Assembly: GCA_030267565.1 (NCBI GenBank)
Contig: BRXU01000038.1
Location: 806,001 to 870,000 of the forward strand
DNA: 64,000 bases
Source: Pleodorina starrii
Taxonomy: Eukaryota > Chlorophyta > Chlorophyceae > Chlamydomonadales > Volvocaceae
Direction: 5' to 3'
Within the stretch, counting starts at the first letter, position 1. Each line of letters begins with the position of its first letter. The notes beneath the pieces were generated by a model. That model had not been told where the DNA came from. It saw only the letters and a list, made by a program, of their open reading frames with translations, and did not search any database. Shown piece by piece: positions 45,680 through 56,644 of the stretch. The position numbers were made by a program, and so were the translations under genes.

Positions 45680-46947
45680 TGCACCAGGTTGCCAATGAAA
45701 GGTTGCAATGCTGTAGTGTTGTTGTTTATGTGGTTACTGGCACAGTTCTGTTGGAAATGTTTCTCATGGCCAAAGTTTGCCAGATCAGAGTCTAGGGAAA
45801 CTAGGGCAGCATGGTGGGATTCGGCGGTTTATGGGATCCCCGCATACACTGGATTGTATCAGCTGCACACACCAGCCTCATGCACAATCATCCAGGTCGA
45901 GGTGTAGAGGTGAGGTGGATGGTGCACCCCGACCCATCTATCTGTGCAGCAGCCATGATGGTCACAGACATGCAAACCCATCATTCATTGACATGCATGC
46001 ATAACGTGTGCGTCATGTCATTGACAGGTTTATTTATTAGCCATTGAGTGATACCGTGTATGTGTTAAAGTTGTGCAAGTTTGCCACTTACTTAGGGTTT
46101 ATAAGCAGAAATCATCAAAATATGCAAGACATTATTAGAAGGTGGCCATGGTGACTTTTGGGTTCCCCTGGCTTGTTCCGCATGGAAAGATATATGGGCC
46201 CCTTAAGTCAGGTAAGTTCATTGCCAACATGCATTCAAATACCGACTTCCTTTTGTAAGTTTATACATGGCCACAAGCTCCTAAGGATTGCTTCTTAAAT
46301 GTTTAAATCAAGGGATTTGAATGGTGATCTGTAGTGTTGTGCCTTGAGTGCATTTTGAAACAGACCACGACTACCATCCGGTGCTTTTTTTGGCCGTGAA
46401 GTGATAAGTTGATCCTGCAGAACATAGCGCTAAAAAACAGTGTGTAGCAGTCTTAGTTGCTAAAGGCCACTCGAGTTGTTTGTACAGGTGTAGCTTATGC
46501 TCTTATAGCCTAGCACCACACTGTCGTACAGCTGCTACACAGTGGAAGTGGAGAGCAAGCTGTATATTGCCTCGGGCTTAGGTTCACATCATACTGACAC
46601 ATGTGAGGCTTCAACCTTCCTGACAGTATGTGGACAGCAACACGGAAAACAATCTATAGTCACCCAAGCTGCTATTTACTTGTCATGCAGGGTTCCATCC
46701 CAAAGCTCCTACATCAGGACGGGCCTACTGGGGTTTGGCAGAGGCCTGTCCTGAACTGGAGAGCCTCATGGCTATGCCTTCCACTGCCATGTCATGTGTC
46801 AGTCAGGCATTGCACCGGATTCCATACATGTCCTATTCCTCTCTGGAGGTTTCCCGTGTTTCCTATCATGGCAGCACCTTCGATGCTGTCTCCTGTCAAG
46901 GCCATTGCAACTGCGGATTGCGTAGCCCATAGTCCTGGTAAATGTAT

Positions 46948-47019
46948 GGGGCTTTAGCTCAGTGGTAGAGCGCGCGCTTTGCATGCGTGAGGTCACCGGA
47001 TCGATCCCGGTAAGCTCCA
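46948..47019 (+). tRNA. tRNA-Ala(TGC)
   Basis: Consensus with anticodon TGC. Confidence 0.85.
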
Positions 47020-47254
47020 GAAGGAACATTTTGAGCAGGCATACCATCATGTATACACTCTGATGTTAAATTATCATTTGATCCCGAGTCCAAGTCCACT
47101 TAGGGTTTGTAAGTTCACTTTTAAGCTGCAGATAATGTGCAAGCTGTCCCCAAAAATATCCAGAACAACTTGGTCATGCATACCTCAACTTCTTAACTTA
47201 CAAGAGGATACAGGTTATATATTGGGTATGTTATGATAACTTATATGATATCAT

Positions 47255-47326
47255 TGACTTCACCCAGTTTCGATTTCGGGACCTTCTGTGTGTTAGACAG
47301 ATGTGATTCCACTACACCATGAAGTC
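47255..47326 (-). pseudogene. tRNA-Val(AAC) with broken T stem
   Basis: CCGAA/CTGGG lesion. Confidence 0.55.
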
Positions 47327-48594
47327 TGCACCAGGTTGCCAATGAAAGGTTGCAATGCTGTAGTGTTGTTGTTTATGTGGTTACTGGCACAGTTCTGTTG
47401 GAAATGTTTCTCATGGCCAAAGTTTGCCAGATCAGAGTCTAGGGAAACTAGGGCAGCATGGTGGGATTCGGCGGTTTATGGGATCCCCGCATACACTGGA
47501 TTGTATCAGCTGCACACACCAGCCTCATGCACAATCATCCAGGTCGAGGTGTAGAGGTGAGGTGGATGGTGCACCCCGACCCATCTATCTGTGCAGCAGC
47601 CATGATGGTCACAGACATGCAAACCCATCATTCATTGACATGCATGCATAACGTGTGCGTCATGTCATTGACAGGTTTATTTATTAGCCATTGAGTGATA
47701 CCGTGTATGTGTTAAAGTTGTGCAAGTTTGCCACTTACTTAGGGTTTATAAGCAGAAATCATCAAAATATGCAAGACATTATTAGAAGGTGGCCATGGTG
47801 ACTTTTGGGTTCCCCTGGCTTGTTCCGCATGGAAAGATATATGGGCCCCTTAAGTCAGGTAAGTTCATTGCCAACATGCATTCAAATACCGACTTCCTTT
47901 TGTAAGTTTATACATGGCCACAAGCTCCTAAGGATTGCTTCTTAAATGTTTAAATCAAGGGATTTGAATGGTGATCTGTAGTGTTGTGCCTTGAGTGCAT
48001 TTTGAAACAGACCACGACTACCATCCGGTGCTTTTTTTGGCCGTGAAGTGATAAGTTGATCCTGCAGAACATAGCGCTAAAAAACAGTGTGTAGCAGTCT
48101 TAGTTGCTAAAGGCCACTCGAGTTGTTTGTACAGGTGTAGCTTATGCTCTTATAGCCTAGCACCACACTGTCGTACAGCTGCTACACAGTGGAAGTGGAG
48201 AGCAAGCTGTATATTGCCTCGGGCTTAGGTTCACATCATACTGACACATGTGAGGCTTCAACCTTCCTGACAGTATGTGGACAGCAACACGGAAAACAAT
48301 CTATAGTCACCCAAGCTGCTATTTACTTGTCATGCAGGGTTCCATCCCAAAGCTCCTACATCAGGACGGGCCTACTGGGGTTTGGCAGAGGCCTGTCCTG
48401 AACTGGAGAGCCTCATGGCTATGCCTTCCACTGCCATGTCATGTGTCAGTCAGGCATTGCACCGGATTCCATACATGTCCTATTCCTCTCTGGAGGTTTC
48501 CCGTGTTTCCTATCATGGCAGCACCTTCGATGCTGTCTCCTGTCAAGGCCATTGCAACTGCGGATTGCGTAGCCCATAGTCCTGGTAAATGTAT

Positions 48595-48666
48595 GGGGCT
48601 TTAGCTCAGTGGTAGAGCGCGCGCTTTGCATGCGTGAGGTCACCGGATCGATCCCGGTAAGCTCCA
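48595..48666 (+). tRNA. tRNA-Ala(TGC)
   Basis: Consensus with anticodon TGC. Confidence 0.85.
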
Positions 48667-48901
48667 GAAGGAACATTTTGAGCAGGCATACCATCATGTA
48701 TACACTCTGAAGTTAAATTATCATTTGATCCCGAGTCCAAGTCCACTTAGGGTTTGTAAGTTCACTTTTAAGCTGCAGATAATGTGCAAGCTGTCCCCAA
48801 AAATATCCAGAACAACTTGGTCATGCATACCTCAACTTCTTAACTTACAAGAGGATACAGGTTATATATTGGGTATGTTATGATAACTTATATGATATCA
48901 T

Positions 48902-48973
48902 TGACTTCACCCAGTTTCGATTTCGGGACCTTCTGTGTGTTAGACAGATGTGATTCCACTACACCATGAAGTC
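48902..48973 (-). pseudogene. tRNA-Val(AAC) with broken T stem
   Basis: CCGAA/CTGGG lesion. Confidence 0.55.
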
Positions 48974-50242
48974 TGCACCAGGTTGCCAATGAAAGGTTGC
49001 AATGCTGTAGTGTTGTTGTTTATGTGGTTACTGGCACAGTTCTGTTGGAAATGTTTCTCATGGCCAAAGTTTGCCAGATCAGAGTCTAGGGAAACTAGGG
49101 CAGCATGGTGGGATTCGGCGGTTTATGGGATCCCCGCATACACTGGATTGTATCAGCTGCACACACCAGCCTCATGCACAATCATCCAGGTCGAGGTGTA
49201 GAGGTGAGGTGGATGGTGCACCCCGACCCATCTATCTGTGCAGCAGCCATGATGGTCACAGACATGCAAACCCATCATTCATTGACATGCATGCATAACG
49301 TGTGCGTCATGTCATTGACAGGTTTATTTATTAGCCATTGAGTGATACCGTGTATGTGTTAAAGTTGTGCAAGTTTGCCACTTACTTAGGGTTTATAAGC
49401 AGAAATCATCAAAATATGCAAGACATTATTAGAAGGTGGCCATGGTGACTTTTGGGTTCCCCTGGCTTGTTCCGCATGGAAAGATATATGGGCCCCTTAA
49501 GTCAGGTAAGTTCATTGCCAACATGCATTCAAATACCGACTTCCTTTTGTAAGTTTATACATGGCCACAAGCTCCTAAGGATTGCTTCTTAAATGTTTAA
49601 ATCAAGGGATTTGAATGGTGATCTGTAGTGTTGTGCCTTGAGTGCATTTTGAAACAGACCACGACTACCATCCGGTGCTTTTTTTGGCCGTGAAGTGATA
49701 AGTTGATCCTGCAGAACATAGCGCTAAAAAACAGTGTGTAGCAGTCTTAGTTGCTAAAGGCCACTCGAGTTGTTTGTACAGGTGTAGCTTATGCTCTTAT
49801 AGCCTAGCACCACACTGTCGTACAGCTGCTACACAGTGGAAGTGGAGAGCAAGCTGTATATTGCCTCGGGCTTAGGTTCACATCATACTGACACATGTGA
49901 GGCTTCAACCTTCCTGACAGTATGTGGACAGCAACACGGAAAACAATCTATAGTCACCCAAGCTGCTATTTACTTGTCATGCAGGGTTCCATCCCAAAGC
50001 TCCTACATCAGGACGGGCCTACTGGGGTTTGGCAGAGGCCTGTCCTGAACTGGAGAGCCTCATGGCTATGCCTTCCACTGCCATGTCATGTGTCAGTCAG
50101 GCATTGCACCGGATTCCATACATGTCCTATTCCTCTCTGGAGGTTTCCCGTGTTTCCTATCATGGCAGCACCTTCGATGCTGTCTCTTGTCAAGGCCATT
50201 GCAACTGCGGATTGCGTAGCCCATAGTCCTGGTAAAATGTAT

Positions 50243-50314
50243 GGGGCTTTAGCTCAGTGGTAGAGCGCGCGCTTCGCATGCGTGAGGTCACCGGATCGAT
50301 CCCGGTAAGCTCCA
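50243..50314 (+). tRNA. tRNA-Ala(CGC)
   Basis: Returns to anticodon CGC after a run of TGC units. Confidence 0.85.
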
Positions 50315-50549
50315 GAAGGAACATTTTGAGCAGGCATACCATCATGTATACACTCTGATGTTAAATTATCATTTGATCCCGAGTCCAAGTCCACTTAGGG
50401 TTTGTAAGTTCACTTTTAAGCTGCAGATAATGTGCAAGCTGTCCCCAAAAATATCCAGAACAACTTGGTCATGCATACCTCAACTTCTTAACTTACAAGA
50501 GGATACAGGTTATATATTGGGTATGTTATGATAACTTATATGATATCAT

Positions 50550-50621
50550 TGATTTCACCCTGTTTCGATCTGGGGACCTTCTGTGTGTTAGACAGATGTG
50601 ATTCCACTACACCATGAAGTC
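50550..50621 (-). tRNA. tRNA-Val(AAC), two stem changes
   Basis: A T-stem A-A mispair (as at 45608) plus an acceptor change (TGAAATC). Confidence 0.6.
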
Positions 50622-51218
50622 TGCACCAGGTTGCCAATGAAAGGTTGCAATGCTGTAGTGTTGTTGTTTATGTGGTTACTGGCACAGTTCTGTTGGAAAT
50701 GTTTCTCATGGCCAAAGTTTGCCAGATCAGAGTCTAGGGAAACTAGGGCAGCATGGTGGGATTCGGCGGTTTATGGGATCCCCGCATACACTGGATTGTA
50801 TCAGCTGCACACACCAGCCTCATGCACAATCATCCAGGTCGAGGTGTAGAGGTGAGGTGGATGGTGCACCCCGACCCATCTATCTGTGCAGCAGCCATGA
50901 TGGTCACAGACATGCAAACCCATCATTCATTGACATGCATGCATAACGTGTGCGTCATGTCATTGACAGGTTTATTTATTAGCCATTGAGTGATACCGTG
51001 TATGTGTTAAAGTTGTGCAAGTTTGCCACTTACTTAGGGTTTATAAGCAGAAATCATCAAAATATGCAAGACATTATTAGAAGGTGGCCATGGTGACTTT
51101 TGGGTTCCCCTGGCTTGTTCCGCATGGAAAGATATATGGGCCCCTTAAGTCAGGTAAGTTCATTGCCAACATGCATTCAAATACCGACTTCCTTTTGTAA
51201 GTTTATACATGGCCACAA

Positions 51219-51752
51219 TGTCGTGCACCGTTTGGTGTCGGTACATTTCCAGGACAAATGCCCGGTGAGGGCGCGGAGAGACGCTAGGAAGGACCCTCGA
51301 GCGTATCTGGACGTATCTCCATCTTATGGGAGATATTACGGTCGTACTGCTCGTCCAAACGAGCTCCTACCTAGGCGCGAGCGCTTCCTGCTGGAAGCGC
51401 TTCGCTTGGTCATTACGATGCCGAAGGATATATGATATTGTAACACACAATCAGATCCCCAGCAGCGACTCTCGCTGTGGCGTTAGCCCAAGCCGCCACA
51501 ATGGTGTCTCACATGCACTAGCGTGGCGCCGGCCGGGCCTGATCAACCTGGCTGGCTGCCTTATCGCTTGTGCATTATAGTAGTCAGCTCAGCAGCACTG
51601 TTGCTCGCGCGCACGTAGGCGCCGAGCTCGGACCTCATGCTAGGAAGAAGGAGCGCGGCCTCGCCCCAGCGGTCAGGCCTCGGGGCCAGTACTGGATGCA
51701 GTGAGCCCGGCTGCAGTCCAGCTGCTGTCGCGCACACCCCGCGCGAGCCCAC
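51219..51752 (+). repeat. Terminal repeat A1 (5' end of gypsy element)
   Basis: 534 bp from TGTCGTGCACC to GAGCCCAC; repeated at 62963-63495. Unlike A2 it is not followed by B. Confidence 0.92.
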
Positions 51753-52399
51753 ACCAAGCGAAGCCAAGCCATTGCGGACGTCCGCGAGCGGCTTTCGGGC
51801 TTCGGCACCTAGCTGAGGTCTGCAGACCACGGTTAGGTGTTAATTTCCAACGGCACGCACGCCGTTTGGAGGGTAGCCGCGAGCACTGCCACATCGCTGC
51901 CACGGAGCAGCTCAGGACCTAGGCCAGGTCCTCGTGCCACGAGGCGCCCAACACGCTGGAGGCTTTAGAGGACGCAATGTCAGCCTTCTAGCTCGCCGAC
52001 GACTTTGACGTGGGCGACGAGTATGACGCCCCGCACGAGACGGGGCTCCTACCTCGCGTGCCTGCGTCGCCAGCCGACCGGCGACATCTTAGCGCGCTTA
52101 ACAGGGTCGGGCCACAAGACGCCCGGGCCACACAGGCCCGCCTGGCGGGCGGCCTCAGCCCTCGCGAGTCGCCGGCCTCTCTAGTGACGGCCAACCCGAG
52201 CTTGTCACTCAGCCTCCGCCACCTGCCTGAACCAACCAACGGCGGCACCCCCATTCGTCAGCAGTCGCCTCCTTCTGGCGCCGGCTCCCGCCTCTTTCTC
52301 CACAGCCTCCGTAGCATCCACGGCGCCCAACCACCTCGCCCACGTTCTCCCCCGTCACCCCTGCCCTCCCCGGGGCCTCTGGAGGGCGGCTGGCCGCTC
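51753..52399 (+). other. Gypsy leader
   Basis: No primer-binding site starting with TGG is visible right after A1. An ATG at 51978 opens a five-codon upstream frame ending in TAG just before the gag frame. The gag frame is open from 52010 but without an ATG until 52400. Confidence 0.45.
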
Positions 52400-55300
52400 A
52401 TGGCGGCCGCTGCCGCTCTTAACCCCTATGGTGGCGGCTTTGAGGCTCTGACGGCCTTGGAGGTGCCCGCCGCCGCCGCCGAGGCGGCAGGCGGGCGCCC
52501 CCGGGCAGTGGGAGCTGCGGAGCCGGAGATAGCAGCGGAGACGGGGGAGCACGACGCTGCAACCATGCGAGCCGCGGCGGCGGTGGCAGCGGCGATGGAC
52601 GCCGTGGCCACCGACGCGGCGGCGCGCGTGGCTGCGGAACGGACCGCGGCGGATACGGCCACCGCACGCGTGCCGGGCGTCACCGCCTTGGCGGACGGGC
52701 TTGCTATGGGCGCCGCGGCGGCGCTGGGCGCTCCAGCAGCGCCGGGCGCCGCGGCGGTACCGGCCGCCCACGCTGGCGTCCCCGGTTGTGATCCGGACCA
52801 GCTGCCCGCCCGCCGCCACGCCCTTGCTGGAGGGGCCCGTCGCGTGCTGGTGCCGGACCACACGCTCGAGGACACGCCGACCACCGTGGTGCCGCCCTAC
52901 ACGCCCCTGTCCGTCTACCACACGGCGGATGAAGATGGTCGCACAGGGTGGAGGTTTGAGGGCTCGAGCCCCTTGGGGACCGAGCCCGGGCTGCGGGGGA
53001 ACGGCGGTGTAGGACGGGGGAACCTCCTGCAAGGGGACAGCCCGGGGTTTGTTTTTGACGCCCCGCGCGTGCAGTTGCCTGCGGGGGGCCCGGCGGAGGG
53101 CATAGTTAGGACTGTGCTGGGTTACCGAGAGGTGGCGCAGGGGGGCGCACGCATGCATGCGAGCGTGCAGGAGGATCAGGATCAGGAGGGGGCAGATCGG
53201 GATTATGTAGAGAGGCTCATGGCCCGACTGCACCCTGGTGGCGCGATTGGCACCAGGCCGGCGACGCACGGAACGGGTCGTCCGGTGGGCCCGCCTGCAC
53301 GGGATGCCGATGAGCTGCAGGCCGTGCTGCACACCCTGCGGTCCATTGGGTACATTCCCCACGCAACCCAGCGCCCCCGCGACGGCGCGGGAGGGGGGCA
53401 AGAGCGCCGGGAGTCGCACGGCGACAACACTGCCACCGCCCGTGATAGGGCAGGCTCCAACGGGGTTGGGGGCCGGCCGTGGTGGCAAGATTTACAAATG
53501 GAGGCCGCCAGCTTCGGACCCGGCCCTGAGACGCCCCCCGACCTGCTCTGGACTGTTGGGCAGGTGGACACCATCCTCTCTTACCACCAGCAGCGGGGCG
53601 CAAGGGGGGGCCGTGTCGCGCAGCTGTATGCCCTGGCGAGCCTGCGCACTCTGCCCGACACGCCCACAGCCAATCACCTAGTCGGGCTCCCGCTGCCCAC
53701 ACAGGCGGATCCGGCTATCTGGACAATTTCCCTAATGTTGTCCTACGTCCCCCATGCCTCCTCCCAGCAGGGTTGCACGGAGGCCGAGCTCTACTGGGTG
53801 GAGCTCCGTCATTACCTGAACAGGACCTACCCGCCGGTACCCCGCCGCGCCACGCTGCCCACGGGTGCGGCGGGGCTGGGGCCCCCACTTGCGGCACCGC
53901 CACCGCAAGCGGCCAATGCCACCTCGCCACCAGGGGCCCCCTCAACCGGCGGTGCGCCGCCGACGCCGCCCACGCCGCCGCCTGGCCCCAATCCCCCACC
54001 ACCTCCCTCGCCTTTGCCGTCCCCCTCTGGCGCCTCGCCGTCGGTGACACCAGCCGTGACGACGACGCCGTCGGACACGTCGGCCGGCGTGCAACGCCGG
54101 CCGGGCAAGATTGTCGCTCTCCCCCAGGACGACTGGGAGCCCGCCAAACCCGTCCAGGGCCAGGGCTACGAGTTCGACGGGAAGCCCCAAAACTATACAG
54201 CCTTCAAGAGCAAGGTGGAGAACTACCTGGTGACGGCGCTGGGGCCACGGTCTAGTGCCCGCTACAAGCACGCTGATTACAAGCACGTCGTCACCGTGCT
54301 GGTCAGCATGTTCCTAAAAGCGGACAGCCCGCCCCGGCGGACGTACACGCAGCAGCGAATCGGCGAGCTGCTCGATGATCATTTCGCCGAGTACACGGCC
54401 GCTGGCGGGGACGCGGCGCTCTACCGCGGTCAGGCAGCGCCGCGGGAGGGCGCGTGCAACTTCGTCGACTTCTGGCTCGCCAACGTGCTACAGATCACGG
54501 CTGGCAACGGCGCCGTTATCGAGCAGGAGTACGACGCGTACGTGTACCCGGTCGGAGTGGACCCAAACACCGCCGTCACCGAGTTCACCAGCCGGTTTTC
54601 GCTGCTGCCCGCTGAGACGTACACCGAGCCAAGGAAGGCGCAATGGTTCCTGCGTGCCGCCATCCGCGCTCTCGCCGGCTACAAGCAGCTGAAGGAAGCG
54701 GTCCTGCGCCTCCGGACCGAAGACAAGTTCCACCTGCTCACGCTCCGGCAGGCGGCCAATATCATCGGCGCCATGGTGGGGGGATCGGGGCTTTCCGGCC
54801 TGCAGCAGCGGCCTCCACACACGCTAAAGGAAGAGGACGACGGCGTCGGCGGCGGCAGCGGCGGGGGCACAGGTGGCGGCGGCAGTGCCACAGTCGGCGG
54901 TGGCTCTGGCAACAACAGTAGCGGCGGCGGCGGCGGCGGCAATGAGACAGGCGGCGGAGGCGGCCGCAAGAACCACACGGTCAATGCGTTGGCACCGTCC
55001 GGCAACAGATCCAAGGGCAACGCCCCCCGCGCCGAGCACGACCAGGTCACAATGGCGGCGGCCGCGGCGGCAGACCGGATCTGCCCCGAAGGACGCTGGG
55101 TAGCCCACCAGGACAAGACCTGCCGCCTGCACCCCTTCCTGGGCAGCAACCACAAGCAGCGGCACTGCAGGGGGTCCAAGCAGCGCATAGCGACGGATCC
55201 GGCGGGGCTGCTGGCGGAGATGCAGGCGAAGGTTCACGAGGCGCGGCAAGGGCGGGGGCTGCCGGCGGATTTGACGGACAAGTCTGTGCCAGCGTTGGCT

Positions 55301-56644
55301 TTGGCGCCTAGCGCTTCGCAACGCCAGGTCGACCGCATGGACGCGCAGCTTCAGCAGCTCCATCAGCTGCTTGCGGCGCAGCGCATCCCGTCGTCAGCTG
55401 TATCGGAGGCAGCGGCCCCGCTGCCGGTACAGATGCTCGCATGGCGGCAGCAAGCAGCGCAGGCGCCACCGCCCCCACCACAGTCGGTGGCCCCCTCGGC
55501 AGTATCCTACCACCGGCACCCGGCAACGCCCCAGCTGCAGCACCCGCCTGCGTCGTACGCGGCCCCCTCCACGCCACCGCCACCGCCACCCTGGCCGGCA
55601 GCGGTGGCGATGCCCGCCGCCATGCCGGGCCCATACGATGCAGCGCCCCACTCATCCATAGCGCTGCCCTTCGGAACCTACGCCGTCTGCCCGGTCGGCA
55701 CGACGGTGGCAGAGCGCATGCCGCCGGGCTTCCAGCAGCATAACAGCCATGCACCTGCCAAGGCTCCGGAGAAAGGCCCGGCAGCCGCGCCCGGCTCTTA
55801 CGACCACACCGCCGTCGCCGTGTTGCCTGGCCCGCTGACCCAGGCCATACAGCTACTGGACAATGCACGAAATTGCCTCGTCCAAATGCAGTCGTCGGCC
55901 CTGGCCGCGGTAAAGCCAGCGCCGCCGCCACTGGCGGCAGCGCAGGCAGCACCGCCGGCCGCCGCGCTGGCGTCGCCTGCAGCCGCCCTGCCGCCGTCGC
56001 CATCGGCGTCGGCGCTGGTGGTGCTCGCGACGCCGGCAGCCGCACTGGCGATGACGGACGCCTCACTCCACCCAGCCAATACGGCCCTGTCGGACCACGA
56101 CGACCTGGCGCGGCCGCTGCCGTACCTGCAGCAAACCTGGCCGGCAGAGAGCCTGCTGGTGGGCGGCGAGCTGGTGCGCGACGTGCTGGTCGACACCGGC
56201 AGCACCATCATCATAGTCGCGCAGCGCTTGGCGGATCGGCTGCAGCTGCGGTGCCAGCCACGGCCCGAGTACACCGTCACCACCGCGGCAGGCCGCTCAA
56301 CGCTGCTTGGCGAGGTGTGCGGGGGCCTGACGCTCACGTTCGGTGCCGGTGCTGGTCAGGGCCACACCATCTGGCTGCCGGCCATGCTGGCAGCGGACTC
56401 CGGCGCCGAGGCCTATGAGTTGTTGCTGGGCATGCGTGCACTGCAGCCGCTTCAGTCCCGACTCGACCTGCGTGAGGGCCGGGAGAAACTTGAGATGTGG
56501 CCGCCGGGACACGGGTACCTTGGCATTCCCATCATCATCCGCTGGCCGTCCCTGGGCGGCGGTGTCGCACCACCAGCCGCGAGCACAGCGGCGCCCACAC
56601 TTCCACAGCCGCCCCCTCTCGCGGGGGGCGGCGGCTCCTTATGA
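52400..56644 (+). CDS. Gypsy ORF1: Gag and aspartic protease
   Basis: 1414 residues from the first in-frame ATG (52400). The frame is open further back to 52010, where a GTG codon follows an in-frame TAG, so the N terminus is uncertain. N-terminal third is Ala/Gly/Pro-rich; a gag-like helical domain follows (YEFDGKPQNYTAFKSKVENY, WFLRAAIRALAGYKQL), then poly-Gly linkers. A C-x2-H-x6-H-x4-C knuckle-like motif lies at 55121-55168, then a Pro/Gln-rich stretch. Near the C terminus is a retropepsin: LVDTGSTIIIVA (Asp at 56192) and LLLGMRAL. It forms the particle and processes the polyprotein. It ends in TGA overlapping the ORF2 ATG (ATGA, 56641-56644). Confidence 0.85.
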   Translation: MAAAAALNPYGGGFEALTALEVPAAAAEAAGGRPRAVGAAEPEIAAETGEHDAATMRAAAAVAAAMDAVATDAAARVAAERTAADTATARVPGVTALADGLAMGAAAALGAPAAPGAAAVPAAHAGVPGCDPDQLPARRHALAGGARRVLVPDHTLEDTPTTVVPPYTPLSVYHTADEDGRTGWRFEGSSPLGTEPGLRGNGGVGRGNLLQGDSPGFVFDAPRVQLPAGGPAEGIVRTVLGYREVAQGGARMHASVQEDQDQEGADRDYVERLMARLHPGGAIGTRPATHGTGRPVGPPARDADELQAVLHTLRSIGYIPHATQRPRDGAGGGQERRESHGDNTATARDRAGSNGVGGRPWWQDLQMEAASFGPGPETPPDLLWTVGQVDTILSYHQQRGARGGRVAQLYALASLRTLPDTPTANHLVGLPLPTQADPAIWTISLMLSYVPHASSQQGCTEAELYWVELRHYLNRTYPPVPRRATLPTGAAGLGPPLAAPPPQAANATSPPGAPSTGGAPPTPPTPPPGPNPPPPPSPLPSPSGASPSVTPAVTTTPSDTSAGVQRRPGKIVALPQDDWEPAKPVQGQGYEFDGKPQNYTAFKSKVENYLVTALGPRSSARYKHADYKHVVTVLVSMFLKADSPPRRTYTQQRIGELLDDHFAEYTAAGGDAALYRGQAAPREGACNFVDFWLANVLQITAGNGAVIEQEYDAYVYPVGVDPNTAVTEFTSRFSLLPAETYTEPRKAQWFLRAAIRALAGYKQLKEAVLRLRTEDKFHLLTLRQAANIIGAMVGGSGLSGLQQRPPHTLKEEDDGVGGGSGGGTGGGGSATVGGGSGNNSSGGGGGGNETGGGGGRKNHTVNALAPSGNRSKGNAPRAEHDQVTMAAAAAADRICPEGRWVAHQDKTCRLHPFLGSNHKQRHCRGSKQRIATDPAGLLAEMQAKVHEARQGRGLPADLTDKSVPALALAPSASQRQVDRMDAQLQQLHQLLAAQRIPSSAVSEAAAPLPVQMLAWRQQAAQAPPPPPQSVAPSAVSYHRHPATPQLQHPPASYAAPSTPPPPPPWPAAVAMPAAMPGPYDAAPHSSIALPFGTYAVCPVGTTVAERMPPGFQQHNSHAPAKAPEKGPAAAPGSYDHTAVAVLPGPLTQAIQLLDNARNCLVQMQSSALAAVKPAPPPLAAAQAAPPAAALASPAAALPPSPSASALVVLATPAAALAMTDASLHPANTALSDHDDLARPLPYLQQTWPAESLLVGGELVRDVLVDTGSTIIIVAQRLADRLQLRCQPRPEYTVTTAAGRSTLLGEVCGGLTLTFGAGAGQGHTIWLPAMLAADSGAEAYELLLGMRALQPLQSRLDLREGREKLEMWPPGHGYLGIPIIIRWPSLGGGVAPPAASTAAPTLPQPPPLAGGGGSL
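56623..56644 (+). promoter_or_regulatory. ORF1/ORF2 junction: GGGGGGC heptamer and ATGA overlap
   Basis: GGGGGGC at 56623-56629 lies in the ORF1 frame as G-GGG-GGC, the X-XXY-YYZ arrangement for a -1 slip, and ORF2 is in the -1 frame. Fifteen bases later the ORF1 stop and ORF2 start overlap as ATGA. Either frameshifting or termination-reinitiation could express ORF2; neither is proven. Confidence 0.45.

Larger units (their letters stand above)
31811..51218. repeat. tRNA-satellite, main homogeneous block
   Basis: About twelve near-identical 1647-1648 bp units head to tail (successive Ala genes at 1647-1649 bp spacing), each with the Ala(+)/Val(-) pair. Ends at GGCCACAA where the gypsy element inserts. 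Confidence 0.96.

Noticed and set aside
20289..48697. Recurring 83-85 residue minus-strand frames over the tRNA-Ala genes (containing TGIDPVTSRM)
   Set aside because: This peptide is the classic antisense translation of a tRNA gene, not a protein.
16584..51218. Recurring 65-113 residue + frames in every satellite unit
   Set aside because: They are conserved only because the DNA repeat is conserved; overlapping frames of similar length exist in all three phases and none resembles a protein family.
51100..51580. Frames of 84-111 residues in the gypsy terminal repeat
   Set aside because: They cross the insertion junction or lie in the non-coding repeat; duplicated in A2 simply because the repeat is.
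52355..53488. 377-residue minus-strand frame opposite gypsy ORF1 (and similar long frames opposite ORF2)
   Set aside because: Shadow of very GC-rich coding sequence with low-complexity composition and no motifs.
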